Assembly (NCBI RefSeq): GCF_024105655.1
Contig: NZ_JAAAMH010000001.1
Location: forward strand, 62,001 to 126,000
Length of the DNA stretch: 64,000 nucleotides
Origin: Aliihoeflea sp. 40Bstr573
GTDB lineage: Bacteria; Pseudomonadota; Alphaproteobacteria; Rhizobiales; Rhizobiaceae
Direction of reading: 5' to 3'
The number at the start of each line of letters is the position of its first letter. The first letter of the stretch is position 1. A program made the position numbers and the translations under genes. The notes beneath the pieces are model-generated. The model was given only the letters and a program-made list of their open reading frames with translations, made no database searches and was not told the DNA's origin. This document shows, in pieces, positions 37,560-46,741 of the stretch.

Positions 37560-39484
37560 AACGCCTGTCCTATCCCAACGTAGAAGGCGACGGATGGGTC
37601 GCCCGGCCTTGGATCGAGCGGAACCGCTACGTCAAGGCGGATGGGACCAAGCCCGGTGAAATAACGCAGGCCCGCGCCAACGCCGATACGCACGTCCTCG
37701 CCGAAATCTGGCACTGAGTCCGCTCCGACGAGGCCGGCATCGGCAAAGCCGACGAGGCCGATGGAGTCGGTGACCTGCGCACGTGCTTCCACCGAGCCTT
37801 CGATGAGCGACTTTCCGCCAATGACCGTTCCGCCAGGTCCTTCGACGCCGATATTTCGGAATGCGTAACCGCGCACCGATCCGCCTCCACCAGCGAAAAA
37901 GAGCTTGTCCGGCGCGGTTTCGCCGATCGACGGGCCAACCAGGGTGCCAAGCTTGGCGCGACCGGCAAGAACGAAGCGGCTCTCCTCGCCGAAACCGTAA
38001 TAGGTGCGGCCTTCGAGCGTGGAGCGGAAGGCGGCATTGCCGTACTGAAATTCGTAGAAGGGTTCGGCCATGGCCTCGGCGAAATAGCCGCGGGTCGGGT
38101 TAGGCACGTCATCGCGCGAATCGAAAGTCAGCGAGCCAAGGAGGCCGGCGGTCGTGAACTGGCGCGTGCCGAAAGCGTCGTCCTCGAACTCGGCATGGCT
38201 TGCATTGACGGCGAAGCGGCCGGCCAGTTCCTCGGTAAAGATGTGCGAATAGCCCGAAATCGCATCGACGCCGGTGCGGGTATAGGTGTCCAGCACCTCA
38301 CGCGTGCCGAAGAGCGAGGCGAAGTAGTTGGTATCGGGCGTGAATACCCCAGGCTTTTCAAAGCTGACGCCGACGCGATAGGTGAAGTCCTCGGGATTGA
38401 ATCCGTCGCTGTCGAGCGACTTGCCAATGCCCGCGACGCGCGCGTCGAACCGCAGGCGCTCGGCACGACCGAAGAGGTTGCGGTGCAGCCAGTAGGTCTC
38501 GAAACCGAGGCCGTCGACAGTGGAATAGGAGCCGCCGACGCCGAAGCGACGCAACTCGCGCTCCTGCACGATAAGGTCCATCGGCAAGAGCCCGTCCGGC
38601 CCGATCGCCTCTGCCTCCTGAAAGCGCGAGGCGCGAAAGACGTCGAGGCGGGCGAGGCGGTCGCCCGCGCGCTTGATATCGTCGGGATCGTATTCGCGCC
38701 CGAGAGGCAGGCCGGCCATGAAGGCCACGAATTGGGGGTCCATCCGCTCGGTGCCCTGGACCGTGATCGGCCCGTAGAACGCCTTGCGGCCGGGTTCGAC
38801 CGTGATGCTGGCATTGACGATGTCGGCGTCATGCGCGGCCTCGACGCGCCGCTCGACCACCTCTGCCTTGGCATGGCCTTGCTGGCGCCAGGCTTCGACC
38901 GACAGGCGCTCGGCGCGCAGGATGACGGTGGAGCGGGCGACTTCACCGGGCGCATAGCCTTCCTCGCGCGGGTCGTCGACTTCATCGCGCCAGCTTTGCG
39001 GGGGTGGGGCCTCGTTGATGATTGAAGCCTCGCCGAAGCGGAATTCGGGACCGGGATCGATGGAGACGACGACGGTGGCGGGATTGGCGAGCGGCGTGTC
39101 GGGGGCGATGTCGGCTGCTTCCCGGCCATCGATGCGGATCGATATGGTGCCGCCGTAGCGGCCCTCCGTGTAGAGCGCGGCGAGGAGGCGGCGATAGTCG
39201 CCGCGCGCTTTCGCGAGGAGGCCGCCAGCGCCGGACGCCGGCTCGTCGCGTTCGTTCCAGAGCGTGGACGAATTGCGCAGCTTGCGCTCGAGCGCGGTTT
39301 CGGCGTCAAGCACCGTGACTTCGGCGGTGTAGTTCTGTGGCTCGCCGATGACCTCGACCTCGTCGGTGTCGTTCGAACCGAACAGGCCGAAGAAGGCGGA
39401 CGCGCTGGTGACTTGCGTCATCGCGGTTGCGAGCGACAGCGAAGCGACGAGGAGCCGGTGACGTATCCCGAACTGTCCTGACAA
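37556..39484 (-). CDS. tamA: TamA-like outer-membrane assembly protein (Omp85 family)
   Basis: A 642-aa outer-membrane protein: signal peptide (SGQFGIRHRLLVASLSLATAM...SASAFFG), POTRA-type domains, then a C-terminal 16-strand Omp85 barrel with the lid/strand motifs GGGSVRGYAFRNIG and a terminal phenylalanine (GQAF). The start is TTG at 39484 with GGGGAG five bases earlier; a longer reading from 39637 adds a non-signal leader. Operon with tamB. Confidence 0.9.
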   Translation of the reverse strand: MSGQFGIRHRLLVASLSLATAMTQVTSASAFFGLFGSNDTDEVEVIGEPQNYTAEVTVLDAETALERKLRNSSTLWNERDEPASGAGGLLAKARGDYRRLLAALYTEGRYGGTISIRIDGREAADIAPDTPLANPATVVVSIDPGPEFRFGEASIINEAPPPQSWRDEVDDPREEGYAPGEVARSTVILRAERLSVEAWRQQGHAKAEVVERRVEAAHDADIVNASITVEPGRKAFYGPITVQGTERMDPQFVAFMAGLPLGREYDPDDIKRAGDRLARLDVFRASRFQEAEAIGPDGLLPMDLIVQERELRRFGVGGSYSTVDGLGFETYWLHRNLFGRAERLRFDARVAGIGKSLDSDGFNPEDFTYRVGVSFEKPGVFTPDTNYFASLFGTREVLDTYTRTGVDAISGYSHIFTEELAGRFAVNASHAEFEDDAFGTRQFTTAGLLGSLTFDSRDDVPNPTRGYFAEAMAEPFYEFQYGNAAFRSTLEGRTYYGFGEESRFVLAGRAKLGTLVGPSIGETAPDKLFFAGGGGSVRGYAFRNIGVEGPGGTVIGGKSLIEGSVEARAQVTDSIGLVGFADAGLVGADSVPDFGEDVRIGVGAGLRYFTGLGPIRLDVAVPLDPRPGDPSVAFYVGIGQAF

Positions 39485-39768
39485 GGCAACTCCCCGCACT
39501 CTGAGACGGGCGGGTCGAGAAGACCAAAGCTTCCCCCTCCCGCGCCATCCGTCCAACGCCACCAACTCTGGCCAAGGCCAAGCTCGTGATATTGATAATG
39601 AATCCCTAACAAATCGCGACCAGTCGCGCCGATGCAACCTATCGGTTAGTCCCCGTCCTGTCCAATCGCCTTCGTGGCCGGAAGGTCACGGCATGTGTCG
39701 TAACGTCAGGAACATTGGGTCGGCGTCACGACTTTGAACGCATGAACACGGCAAGAGGAGATCATGCC

Positions 39769-39951
39769 ATGCCTGCCAAGTCCAAGGCGCAGCAGAAAGC
39801 TGCCGGAGTTGCCCTTTCCGCCAAGCGCGGCGAGATCAAGAAATCCGAACTGAAGGGTGCATCGAAGCAGATGGTGGACTCGATGAGCGAAAAACAGCTC
39901 GAAGAATTCGCCGAGACGAAGCGGAAAGGCCTTCCCGACAAGAAATCGTGA
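39769..39951 (+). CDS. DUF3008 small protein
   Basis: A 60-aa basic protein starting MPAKSKAQQKAAGVALSAKRG with SELKGASKQMVDSMSEKQLEEFA, the DUF3008 pattern. GAGGAG lies eight bases before the ATG at 39769. These proteins are often stress-induced in alphaproteobacteria. A GGAAC at 39709-39713 upstream has no clear matching -10, so regulation is unproven. Confidence 0.82.
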   Translation: MPAKSKAQQKAAGVALSAKRGEIKKSELKGASKQMVDSMSEKQLEEFAETKRKGLPDKKS

Positions 39952-39954
39952 TCG

Positions 39955-41352
39955 TCAGGCCACGTCGAGTGTGATGCCGTTCGGCTGGGTTTCCAGCGCT
40001 TCGAGGAACGATTTCTGCCAGGCGAGAGCGTCGCCCGCCGACACGCGCTCGTAAAGCGCTGAATGGCGTTCCTGCCTCTCTTCGAGCGGCATGGTGAGCG
40101 CTCGGTCGATGGCGGCGGCCATCGCATCGATGTCATAGGGGTTCACGATCAGCGCCTCGGCGAGTTCTTCTGCCGCGCCAGCGAACTTGGACAGGATCAG
40201 CACGCCGGGATCATCCGCATTCTGTGCGGCGACATACTCCTTTGCGACGAGGTTCATGCCGTCGCGAAGCGGGGTGACAAGGCCGGCACGGCTGACGCGG
40301 TACAAGGCGGCGAGCTTCTCGCGGGCGACGGAGCGGTGAATGTACCGAATCGGTGTCCAGTTGAAGTCGGCGAAGCGGCCGTTGATCGAACCGGACAGCG
40401 ATTCCAGTTCGTTCCGGATGTCGGCATAGGCGTCGACATCCTCGCGCGTCGGCGGGGCGATCTGGAGGAAGGTGACCCTCTTCATGTGCTCGGGATAGAG
40501 ATCGAGCAGCCGCCCGAACGCCTTCATCCGGTCGGGCAGCCCCTTCGAATAGTCGAGCCGGTCGACACCGATGATCTGCTTTCGGTCGAGCACCATGCGG
40601 CGCATGGAATCGATCTGGACATCGTCCGATGGCGAGGCGGCAAGTTCGGCAAAGGCTTCGGTGTCGATCCCGATCGGGAAGGCGGCGAGATGGAGGTCTC
40701 CCGCAGGTCCCGACATGCGCCCATTGACCGGCGCGGAGAGCTCCATGTGATCCTGCGCGTAGCGCGCGAGGTTGGCGACGTCCGTCTGAGTCTGGAAGCC
40801 GACGAGGTCGTAGGCGAGGAGGCTGTCGGCCAGCCACTTGTGGCCAGGCGCGGCCGCGAGGACTTCCGGTGGCGGAAACGGGATGTGCAGGAAGAAGCCG
40901 ATGCGCTGCGTGCAGCCGCGCTTGCGAAGCTCGGAGGCAAGCGGGATCAGGTGATAGTCGTGGATCCAGATCGTATCGTCCGGCCTGAGCATCGGCAGGA
41001 GCGCGTCGGCAAAGCGAAGGTTGACCTTTCGGTAGCCGTCGAGGAATTCGGAATGGAAGTCGACGAGGTCGAGCCGATAGTGGAAAAGCGGCCAGAGGAC
41101 GGAGTTGGCGAAGCCGAGGTAGTAGTTGGCATAGTCGTCCGGCGTCAGAGGAATGGTCGCCATGGCGACGTTGCCGGCTTCGGTCAGTTCCGGCGACGCG
41201 TCATTGGCGGTTTCCGCGGTTTCGCCCGACCAGCCGACCCAAAGCCCACCACGACGCTTGAGCGCGTCGGAGAGGCCGACTGCAAGCCCCCCGGACTGCG
41301 TGGGTTTCGTCAGATCTGCGACCCTGTTCGAGACGACCACCAACCTGCCCAA
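39955..41352 (-). CDS. otsA: Trehalose-6-phosphate synthase
   Basis: Glycosyltransferase family 20 enzyme that joins UDP-glucose and glucose-6-phosphate to trehalose-6-phosphate, in the cytosol. Key segments: [36 protein letters not shown] and [14 protein letters not shown] prefer the TTG at 41352, since AGGGAG sits eight bases upstream and the normal N-terminus starts at GRLVVVSNR; a TTG at 41385 extends the frame by 11 residues. Downstream of otsB on the same strand. Confidence 0.94.
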   Translation of the reverse strand: MGRLVVVSNRVADLTKPTQSGGLAVGLSDALKRRGGLWVGWSGETAETANDASPELTEAGNVAMATIPLTPDDYANYYLGFANSVLWPLFHYRLDLVDFHSEFLDGYRKVNLRFADALLPMLRPDDTIWIHDYHLIPLASELRKRGCTQRIGFFLHIPFPPPEVLAAAPGHKWLADSLLAYDLVGFQTQTDVANLARYAQDHMELSAPVNGRMSGPAGDLHLAAFPIGIDTEAFAELAASPSDDVQIDSMRRMVLDRKQIIGVDRLDYSKGLPDRMKAFGRLLDLYPEHMKRVTFLQIAPPTREDVDAYADIRNELESLSGSINGRFADFNWTPIRYIHRSVAREKLAALYRVSRAGLVTPLRDGMNLVAKEYVAAQNADDPGVLILSKFAGAAEELAEALIVNPYDIDAMAAAIDRALTMPLEERQERHSALYERVSAGDALAWQKSFLEALETQPNGITLDVA

Positions 41353-41466
41353 TCCAAAATCTCCCTTCTTGCCGATGTCGGCCAAACCCGCTGCATGGCG
41401 ATTTGATCCACGGAAAATTAAATCGATGTGCGCACAGTTTTAGCAACAATGACGGCCGATGCAAAT

Positions 41467-42231
41467 TTAGGCAGGCACGTCGGCGAGTCGGACGAGCCAT
41501 TCGCGAAGGCGCCCGGGGTCGTCCACACGCCATGACGCCGCCGTGTGGCCCGGCCCGATCTTGATCGCCACGCCGTCCATCTCGTTGACGGCAGCGAAGC
41601 CGAACTCGTCGGTGACATCGTCGCCGGCGAAGAGCGGGATGCGGCCGGCAAATGGCTCCTCGGCCATGAATGCGCGAATCGCGTCGCCCTTGTGCGCGTG
41701 CCCGGCCTTGACCTCAACAACCATCTTTCCGTGCAGAATGTCGAGCCCGTCCAGTTCGCCGAGTACGTCGTGGATCCGCGTGGCAATCGTGTCGCCGAGG
41801 TCCGGTCGGCGCCGGTAGTGGAAAGCGATGGAACCCGGCTTGATCTCGATCATCGTGTCGGCAAGAGCGAGATGCAGCTGCGTCAGACGGGCCTGCGCCT
41901 CGGCGAAGAGATCGGCGTTGTGCTGCGTCGAGTGCACGGTGCCGTCAAAGCCGCGCCGCCACATGCCATGAACGCCGGCGACCGGCAGCACGAGTGGGGC
42001 AACCAGCGCATCGATCTGTTCGATCGGCCGGCCGGTTACGATCGCAACGGCTCCCGACGTCAGGCGCGCGAGACTTTCCAGTGCCGCGCCGGTCTGCACG
42101 GGCAAGTGAACGTCGTCGGGATGCTCGACGATGTCGGCCAGCGTGCCGTCGAAGTCGAGGAAGACGGCCAGACGCTCGGTCGGGCAGGGAATGCGAAGAT
42201 CGGCGAGGGATTTGGTCGAGATGATATTCAC
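41467..42231 (-). CDS. otsB: Trehalose-6-phosphate phosphatase
   Basis: A 254-aa HAD-superfamily phosphatase that removes phosphate from trehalose-6-phosphate. Motif I is FLDFDGTLAD with the nucleophilic aspartate, and motif IV is FAGDDVTDEFGF; the cap region has GVHGMWRRG. The likely start is a GTG at 42231. It precedes otsA by 114 bases and both lead to trehalose, a stress-protecting sugar. A divergent EcfG promoter lies just upstream. Confidence 0.93.
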   Translation of the reverse strand: MNIISTKSLADLRIPCPTERLAVFLDFDGTLADIVEHPDDVHLPVQTGAALESLARLTSGAVAIVTGRPIEQIDALVAPLVLPVAGVHGMWRRGFDGTVHSTQHNADLFAEAQARLTQLHLALADTMIEIKPGSIAFHYRRRPDLGDTIATRIHDVLGELDGLDILHGKMVVEVKAGHAHKGDAIRAFMAEEPFAGRIPLFAGDDVTDEFGFAAVNEMDGVAIKIGPGHTAASWRVDDPGRLREWLVRLADVPA

Positions 42232-42247
42232 CCTTCGTTGAAGTTGC

Positions 42248-42272
42248 GGAACAGGCCCTGATTGACGGCGTT
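42248..42272 (+). promoter_or_regulatory. EcfG (general stress sigma) promoter
   Basis: GGAAC at 42248-42252 and CGTT at 42269-42272 are 16 bases apart (17 to GTT), the canonical GGAAC-N16-CGTT promoter of the alphaproteobacterial general stress response. It reads toward the small membrane-protein gene at 42340 with a leader of about 60 bases. It faces away from otsBA. Confidence 0.8.
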
Positions 42273-42339
42273 ATCCCGCCATATAGGCAACACAATCCCA
42301 ACACCAACGGGGCCGGCACGAATAGCGGCAAGGTGACAT

Positions 42340-42573
42340 ATGGCATATTTCGAGCGGGACATTCTCGACCAGTCCAAGGTCGTGGAGATCGGCAACGACA
42401 CCAAGGGGGGGCCAACAGTGCGGCTGACACCAGCGGATGCGCCCAGCATCATGCTAGGCGATGGCCGTGACCATGGAGCCGCGCCGGAGACCCACAGCGG
42501 GTTCAGTTGGCGACCAACGGTGGTCGTCACTGGGTTGGTGCTGATTGTATTTTTTGCCGCTGCATTTCTTTAG
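42340..42573 (+). CDS. Small protein with C-terminal membrane segment
   Basis: A 77-aa protein of unknown function. The first 56 residues are polar and the last 19 (about 59-77: PTVVVTGLVLIVFFAAAFL) form one transmembrane helix, so it should be tail-anchored. A canonical EcfG promoter lies upstream, and AAGG precedes the ATG. Position next to the trehalose genes and this promoter suggest a stress role, which is inference. Confidence 0.75.
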   Translation: MAYFERDILDQSKVVEIGNDTKGGPTVRLTPADAPSIMLGDGRDHGAAPETHSGFSWRPTVVVTGLVLIVFFAAAFL

Positions 42574-42614
42574 TCGTATTCCTGCAGGCCTTCGGCGGGA
42601 TGATGGAGGTTGAT

Positions 42615-42908
42615 GTGATTTTGCGAATGTCGATGACCATCGCCGTTTCGTTGGCGATCGCTACCGGGGCAATCGCGCAGGGACGACCCGACAGCCGAAC
42701 GATGTCGTGTGCGCAGGTGCAGGACATGATTGTGCAAAACGGCGCGGTAGTACTGACGACGGGCCAGTTCACCTATGATCGCTATGTCGCGACGCGTCAG
42801 TTTTGCAGCCACCCTTACGTCCCGGTGCTTGCGTCGGTCCCGACGCGGGATCGCGCGCAGTGTCCGGTTTATCGCTGTGGCGAAGACCTGTTCCAATTCG
42901 ACGAGTGA
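42615..42908 (+). CDS. Small secreted cysteine-containing protein
   Basis: A 97-aa protein with an N-terminal signal sequence (MSMTIAVSLAIATGAIAQG) and five cysteines in the mature part, including CAQV, FCSHP, QCPVYRCGEDL, so disulfides in the periplasm are likely. I chose the GTG at 42615, five bases after GGAGG; ATG at 42600 or 42627 are alternatives. Convergent with the FAD-GcvT gene and just downstream of the small membrane-protein gene. Function unknown. Confidence 0.65.
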   Translation: MILRMSMTIAVSLAIATGAIAQGRPDSRTMSCAQVQDMIVQNGAVVLTTGQFTYDRYVATRQFCSHPYVPVLASVPTRDRAQCPVYRCGEDLFQFDE

Positions 42909-42911
42909 CGA

Positions 42912-45362
42912 TCACAGGCGCACGCGTTCCGCAGTCGGATCGTAAAGCGGCTTGAGGCATGCTGTTGCCGCGTGACGAATTCCGGCAATCTCGATTTGAT
43001 AGTCCGAGGACAGGATGGAATCCGGGCTTTCGCCTCTCGACGGCACATAGCCAAGGCCGATTGCGCTGCCCAGATGATGGCCGTAATTGCCGGACGTGAT
43101 CGTGCCCACGATCTCTCCGTCACGCACGATCGCTTCATTGTGGAAGATGAGTGGCCGCGGGTCGTCGAGCCGGAATTGCACGAGCCGGCGTGACAGGCCG
43201 CTCTGCTTTGTGCGCAGGACGGAATCGCGGCCGATAAAGTCGCCCTTCGCTGTCTTCACGGCAAAGCCGAGCCCGGCTTCGAGAACGTGATCCTCATCGG
43301 TGATGTCATGGCCGAAATGGCGGAACGCCTTTTCGATGCGGCAAGAGTCGAGCGTGTGGAGACCACAAAGCTTCAGGCCGACATCCTCGCCTGCCGCCTC
43401 GATCGCTTCGAAGACATGAGCTGCTTGATCGGTCGGGACATAGAGCTCCCAACCGAGCTCGCCGACATAGGTAACACGGTGCGCGCGGGCGAGGCCCATG
43501 CCGATCTCGATCTCCTGGCATGTGCCAAACGGGTTGGCTTCGTTCGAGAAGTCGTTCGGGCTGATCTTTCCGATAAGCTCTCGAGATCGCGGCCCCATGA
43601 GGCAGAGCACCGCTTCGGCAGCCGTGACATCCGTGATAACGACGAATTCGTCGGCGAGATGCCGGCGCAGCCAGGCGAGGTCGCGCTGGAGCGTTGCACC
43701 GGGAACGACGAGATAGAACACCGTCTCCGACAGGCGCGTGACGGTCAGGTCGCTCTCGATGCCGCCGCGCGCATTGAGCATCTGCGTGTAGACGATCCGG
43801 CCCGGAACGACGTCGACATCATTGGCGCAGAGACGTTGCAGGAAGGCGCAGGCGTCACGGCCTTCCACTCTGATCTTGCCGAACGAGGTCATGTCGAAGA
43901 AACCGACGCCGTTGCGGACGGCGAGATGCTCCTCGCGCTGATTGTCGAACCAGTTCTGCCGCTGCCAGGAATAGCGATAGTCACGCTCCTGGCCATCGCG
44001 GGCGAACCAGTTGGCGCGCTCGAAGCCGGCGACCTCGCCGAACACCGCGCCCCGCGCCTTCAGATGCGCGTGGAACGGTGAGCGGCGGATACCGCGGGAG
44101 GTTTCCATCTGGCGATAGGGAAAATGGTCGGCGTAAAGGAGGCCGAGCGTCTCGGAAACGCGCTCGCGCAGATATGACCGGTTCTTCTGAAAGGGCTGGG
44201 CGCGGCGGATGTCGACTTCCCACAGGTCGAAAGGCGGTTCGCCATCGTTCATCCACTGGGCGAGCGCCATGCCCGCGCCGCCCGACGAGACGATGCCGAT
44301 GGAGTTGTAGCCGGCCGCGACCCAATAGCCGGCAAGTTCGGGCGCTTCGCCGAGATAGTAGCGGTCGTCGGGCGTGAAGCTTTCGGGGCCGTTGAAGAAG
44401 GTGTGGATGCCGGCCGAACCCAGCATCGGCATCCGGTTGACGCCCATTTCGAGGATCGGCTCGAAATGCGCGAAATCCTCCTGCAACTGGTCGAAGCAGA
44501 AATCCTCTCGGATGCGCTCGCCGACCGGCGGCCAGGCCTTCGCCTTGGGCTCGAAGGCGCCGAGCATCATCTTGCCCGCGTCTTCCTTGTAGTAGGCGCA
44601 TTCGTCCGGCACGCGCAGGACGGGCAGGCGGCCAAGGCCGGCGATGGCCTCCGTGATGAGATAGAAGTGCTCGCAGGCATGAAGCGGGATCGTGACCCCC
44701 GACAACGCTCCAAGGTCGCGCGCCCACATGCCGGCGCAGTTGACGACGATGTCGGTTTCGATTGTGCCGGATTCACCGCTCTGTTCCCAGGCAACGCCAG
44801 CAACGCGGCCGTTCTTCTGCTGGACTGCCGTCACCTTGACGTTTTCCGCGATCGTCGCGCCGTTCTGCCGTGCGCCTTTTGCCAAAGCCATGGCAATGTT
44901 GGCGGGGTCCGACTGGCCGTCGAGCGGCAGATGGACGCCCGCCTTGACGCCTTCGATGTTGAGATGCGGATACATCTCCTTGACTTCGGCGGGCGATATC
45001 TCGCGCACGTCGACATCGAAGGCACGGGCGAGCGAGGCCTGGCGGAAAATTTCCTCCCTCCGCTCGTCGGTAAGAGCGACGGTGATCGATCCGACCTGCC
45101 GCATACCGGTGGCGACGCCGGTTTCGGCCTCGAGCTTGGCGTAGAGATCTGCCGAATATTTCGCGAGCCGCGTCATGTTGCGCGAGGCGCGAAGCTGCCC
45201 CACGAGCCCGGCCGCATGCCAAGTGGTGCCGGACGTGAGCTGCTTTCGCTCAAGAAGAACCACGTCGCGCCAGCCAAGCTTCGCCAGATGATAGGCGACG
45301 GAACATCCGGAGATTCCGCCGCCGATGATAACGGCGCGGGCGCGGGTGGGAAGGGCGGTCAT
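42912..45362 (-). CDS. FAD-dependent oxidoreductase with GcvT domain (dimethylglycine/sarcosine dehydrogenase type), paralog 1
   Basis: An 816-aa cytosolic enzyme: FAD-binding DAO domain (VIIGGGISGCSVAYHLAKLGW at 11-31), FAO middle domain, then a folate-binding GcvT and GcvT-C domain (about 430-816). Family members oxidatively demethylate dimethylglycine, sarcosine or similar methylamines and hand the methylene to tetrahydrofolate. His49 in SGTTWHAAGL is at the position of the covalent FAD attachment in dimethylglycine dehydrogenase. Loop after it (VGQLRASRN) differs from the two paralogs in this window, suggesting a different substrate. Lies downstream of the aminotransferase gene. Confidence 0.9.
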   Translation of the reverse strand: MTALPTRARAVIIGGGISGCSVAYHLAKLGWRDVVLLERKQLTSGTTWHAAGLVGQLRASRNMTRLAKYSADLYAKLEAETGVATGMRQVGSITVALTDERREEIFRQASLARAFDVDVREISPAEVKEMYPHLNIEGVKAGVHLPLDGQSDPANIAMALAKGARQNGATIAENVKVTAVQQKNGRVAGVAWEQSGESGTIETDIVVNCAGMWARDLGALSGVTIPLHACEHFYLITEAIAGLGRLPVLRVPDECAYYKEDAGKMMLGAFEPKAKAWPPVGERIREDFCFDQLQEDFAHFEPILEMGVNRMPMLGSAGIHTFFNGPESFTPDDRYYLGEAPELAGYWVAAGYNSIGIVSSGGAGMALAQWMNDGEPPFDLWEVDIRRAQPFQKNRSYLRERVSETLGLLYADHFPYRQMETSRGIRRSPFHAHLKARGAVFGEVAGFERANWFARDGQERDYRYSWQRQNWFDNQREEHLAVRNGVGFFDMTSFGKIRVEGRDACAFLQRLCANDVDVVPGRIVYTQMLNARGGIESDLTVTRLSETVFYLVVPGATLQRDLAWLRRHLADEFVVITDVTAAEAVLCLMGPRSRELIGKISPNDFSNEANPFGTCQEIEIGMGLARAHRVTYVGELGWELYVPTDQAAHVFEAIEAAGEDVGLKLCGLHTLDSCRIEKAFRHFGHDITDEDHVLEAGLGFAVKTAKGDFIGRDSVLRTKQSGLSRRLVQFRLDDPRPLIFHNEAIVRDGEIVGTITSGNYGHHLGSAIGLGYVPSRGESPDSILSSDYQIEIAGIRHAATACLKPLYDPTAERVRL

Positions 45363-45404
45363 GGGGTGTCCTTGGGCGTTTGCGCGCGGGAAGCCTCACG
45401 CTCT

Positions 45405-45520
45405 ATCCCTCTCCACAAGGGGGAGGAAGTTCGCCAACTCCGCGCAACGCGTTCGGCTTGGCGCAAGATCGCAGGCAGAGCCGCAACGTTCACGTCACCC
45501 TCCCCTTTGTGGGGCGGGAT
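45405..45520. repeat. RIME-like intergenic palindromic repeat
   Basis: Two GC-rich hairpins about 70 bases apart: a C-rich/G-rich pair around CACAAGG at 45408-45426 and CCCTCCCC-tttg-TGGGGCGGG near 45498-45518. The paired arms look like a rhizobial intergenic mosaic element, common in Mesorhizobium-like genomes. It fills most of the space between two minus-strand genes, and its right arm forms the last codons of the aminotransferase. Confidence 0.6.
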
Positions 45521-46731
45521 ACAGTGTGAGGATAGCAACGCTTCCACCAGGCCGCGTTACGCTTGTAGCCGGCGACGAAGCGCTTCAGGCGGATGGCGGC
45601 GTCGCGCAGGATGTCGTCGGGCTGGGTGAGGCTGATGCGGATGTGGCCGGCGGCGGCGTCGCCGAAACTGGAGCCCGGCATGACAGCGATCTTCTCGGCT
45701 TCGAGCAGCGCCCAGGCGAAGGTCTCGCAGTCCGGGTCGACCGCGGAAATGTCGAGCATGACATACATGCCGCCTTGCGAGCCGCGCACGACGATGTCGT
45801 TGGCGCCGGCCAGCGCGTCGAGAAAGACGGTGCGGCGGGCACCGTAGCGGGCGGCGATGTCGTCGACGCCGTAGCGGTTTTCCAGCGCCTCTGTTGCCGC
45901 GCGCGAGACGAAGTCGGGCAGGCCGTAGGTCGTGACCAGATTAAGGTTGATCAGAAGCGAGATCATCGGCTCCGGCCCGGTCAGCCAGCCGATGCGCCAG
46001 CCGGTCATGCCATGGCTCTTTGACATGGAGTTGATGACGAGCGTGCGCTTTTCCATGTTTGGCAAGGCGCGCGGCGAGATGTGCTCGCGCCCGCCGGTAA
46101 TCGACCAGTAGACTTCGTCCGAGAGCAACCAGAGATCGTGCCGGATGCAGATATCGGCGAGCTTTTCGAGGCTTTCGCGGGTGTAGATCGCGCCAGTCGG
46201 ATTGTTCGGCGTGTTGATAAGAATTGCACGGGTGTTCGGCTCAATCGCCTTTTCGATGGCGGCGGCGTCAGGCTGAAAGCCGTCCTCCGCGCGGGTCTCC
46301 ACGACCGTGAAGCCGGCGCCAGCGGCGCGGAACGTGCCGGGATAGGTCGCGTAGTAGGGCGCAACCACGATGGCGTGGCTTCCCGGATCGAGCGTCGCGG
46401 TGACGGCAGCGAAAAGGGCGGACTGGCCGCCGGGTGTCGCGAGCACCTGGTCGGCCGTGGTCGCGACGCCGGTGCATTCGGCCGAGACGGCGGCCATGGC
46501 ACGGCGAAGGCGCGGCACTCCGGGCAGGTTCGTATAGTGGTGATGGCCGGCGCGCACTTCCCGCACGCAGGCCTCGACGGTTTCGCTCGGCGTATCGAAA
46601 TCATGGTCGCCGACCGAAAGCATCGTGATGGCTTCACCGGCCTGCTTGCGGGTGTATGCCTCGAAATGAACCTCCCAGCCATCCTTGCCGGAGGGAATGA
46701 TGCCGGAAATGCGGGCGGACGGGGTGGGCAT
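45490..46731 (-). CDS. PLP-dependent aminotransferase (class I/II)
   Basis: A 413-aa fold-type-I aminotransferase. Lys238 in SMSKSHGMTGW is the PLP lysine, NNPTG lies at 176-180, and SDEVYWS at 204-210 has the PLP-contacting Asp and Tyr. Start at 46731, with AAGG upstream and 10 nt after the preceding FAD-GcvT gene. The last about 15 residues (CYPHTVSRPTKGRVT) come from the RIME-like repeat and probably represent a tail added by repeat insertion. It may transaminate a betaine- or amino-acid-derived product in this island, which is inference. Confidence 0.88.
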   Translation of the reverse strand: MPTPSARISGIIPSGKDGWEVHFEAYTRKQAGEAITMLSVGDHDFDTPSETVEACVREVRAGHHHYTNLPGVPRLRRAMAAVSAECTGVATTADQVLATPGGQSALFAAVTATLDPGSHAIVVAPYYATYPGTFRAAGAGFTVVETRAEDGFQPDAAAIEKAIEPNTRAILINTPNNPTGAIYTRESLEKLADICIRHDLWLLSDEVYWSITGGREHISPRALPNMEKRTLVINSMSKSHGMTGWRIGWLTGPEPMISLLINLNLVTTYGLPDFVSRAATEALENRYGVDDIAARYGARRTVFLDALAGANDIVVRGSQGGMYVMLDISAVDPDCETFAWALLEAEKIAVMPGSSFGDAAAGHIRISLTQPDDILRDAAIRLKRFVAGYKRNAAWWKRCYPHTVSRPTKGRVT

Positions 46732-46741
46732 GGCTGAACCT

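Noticed and set aside
39709-39735. Possible EcfG promoter for the DUF3008 gene
   Set aside because: GGAAC is present but no GTT lies at 16-17 bases; not strong enough to annotate.
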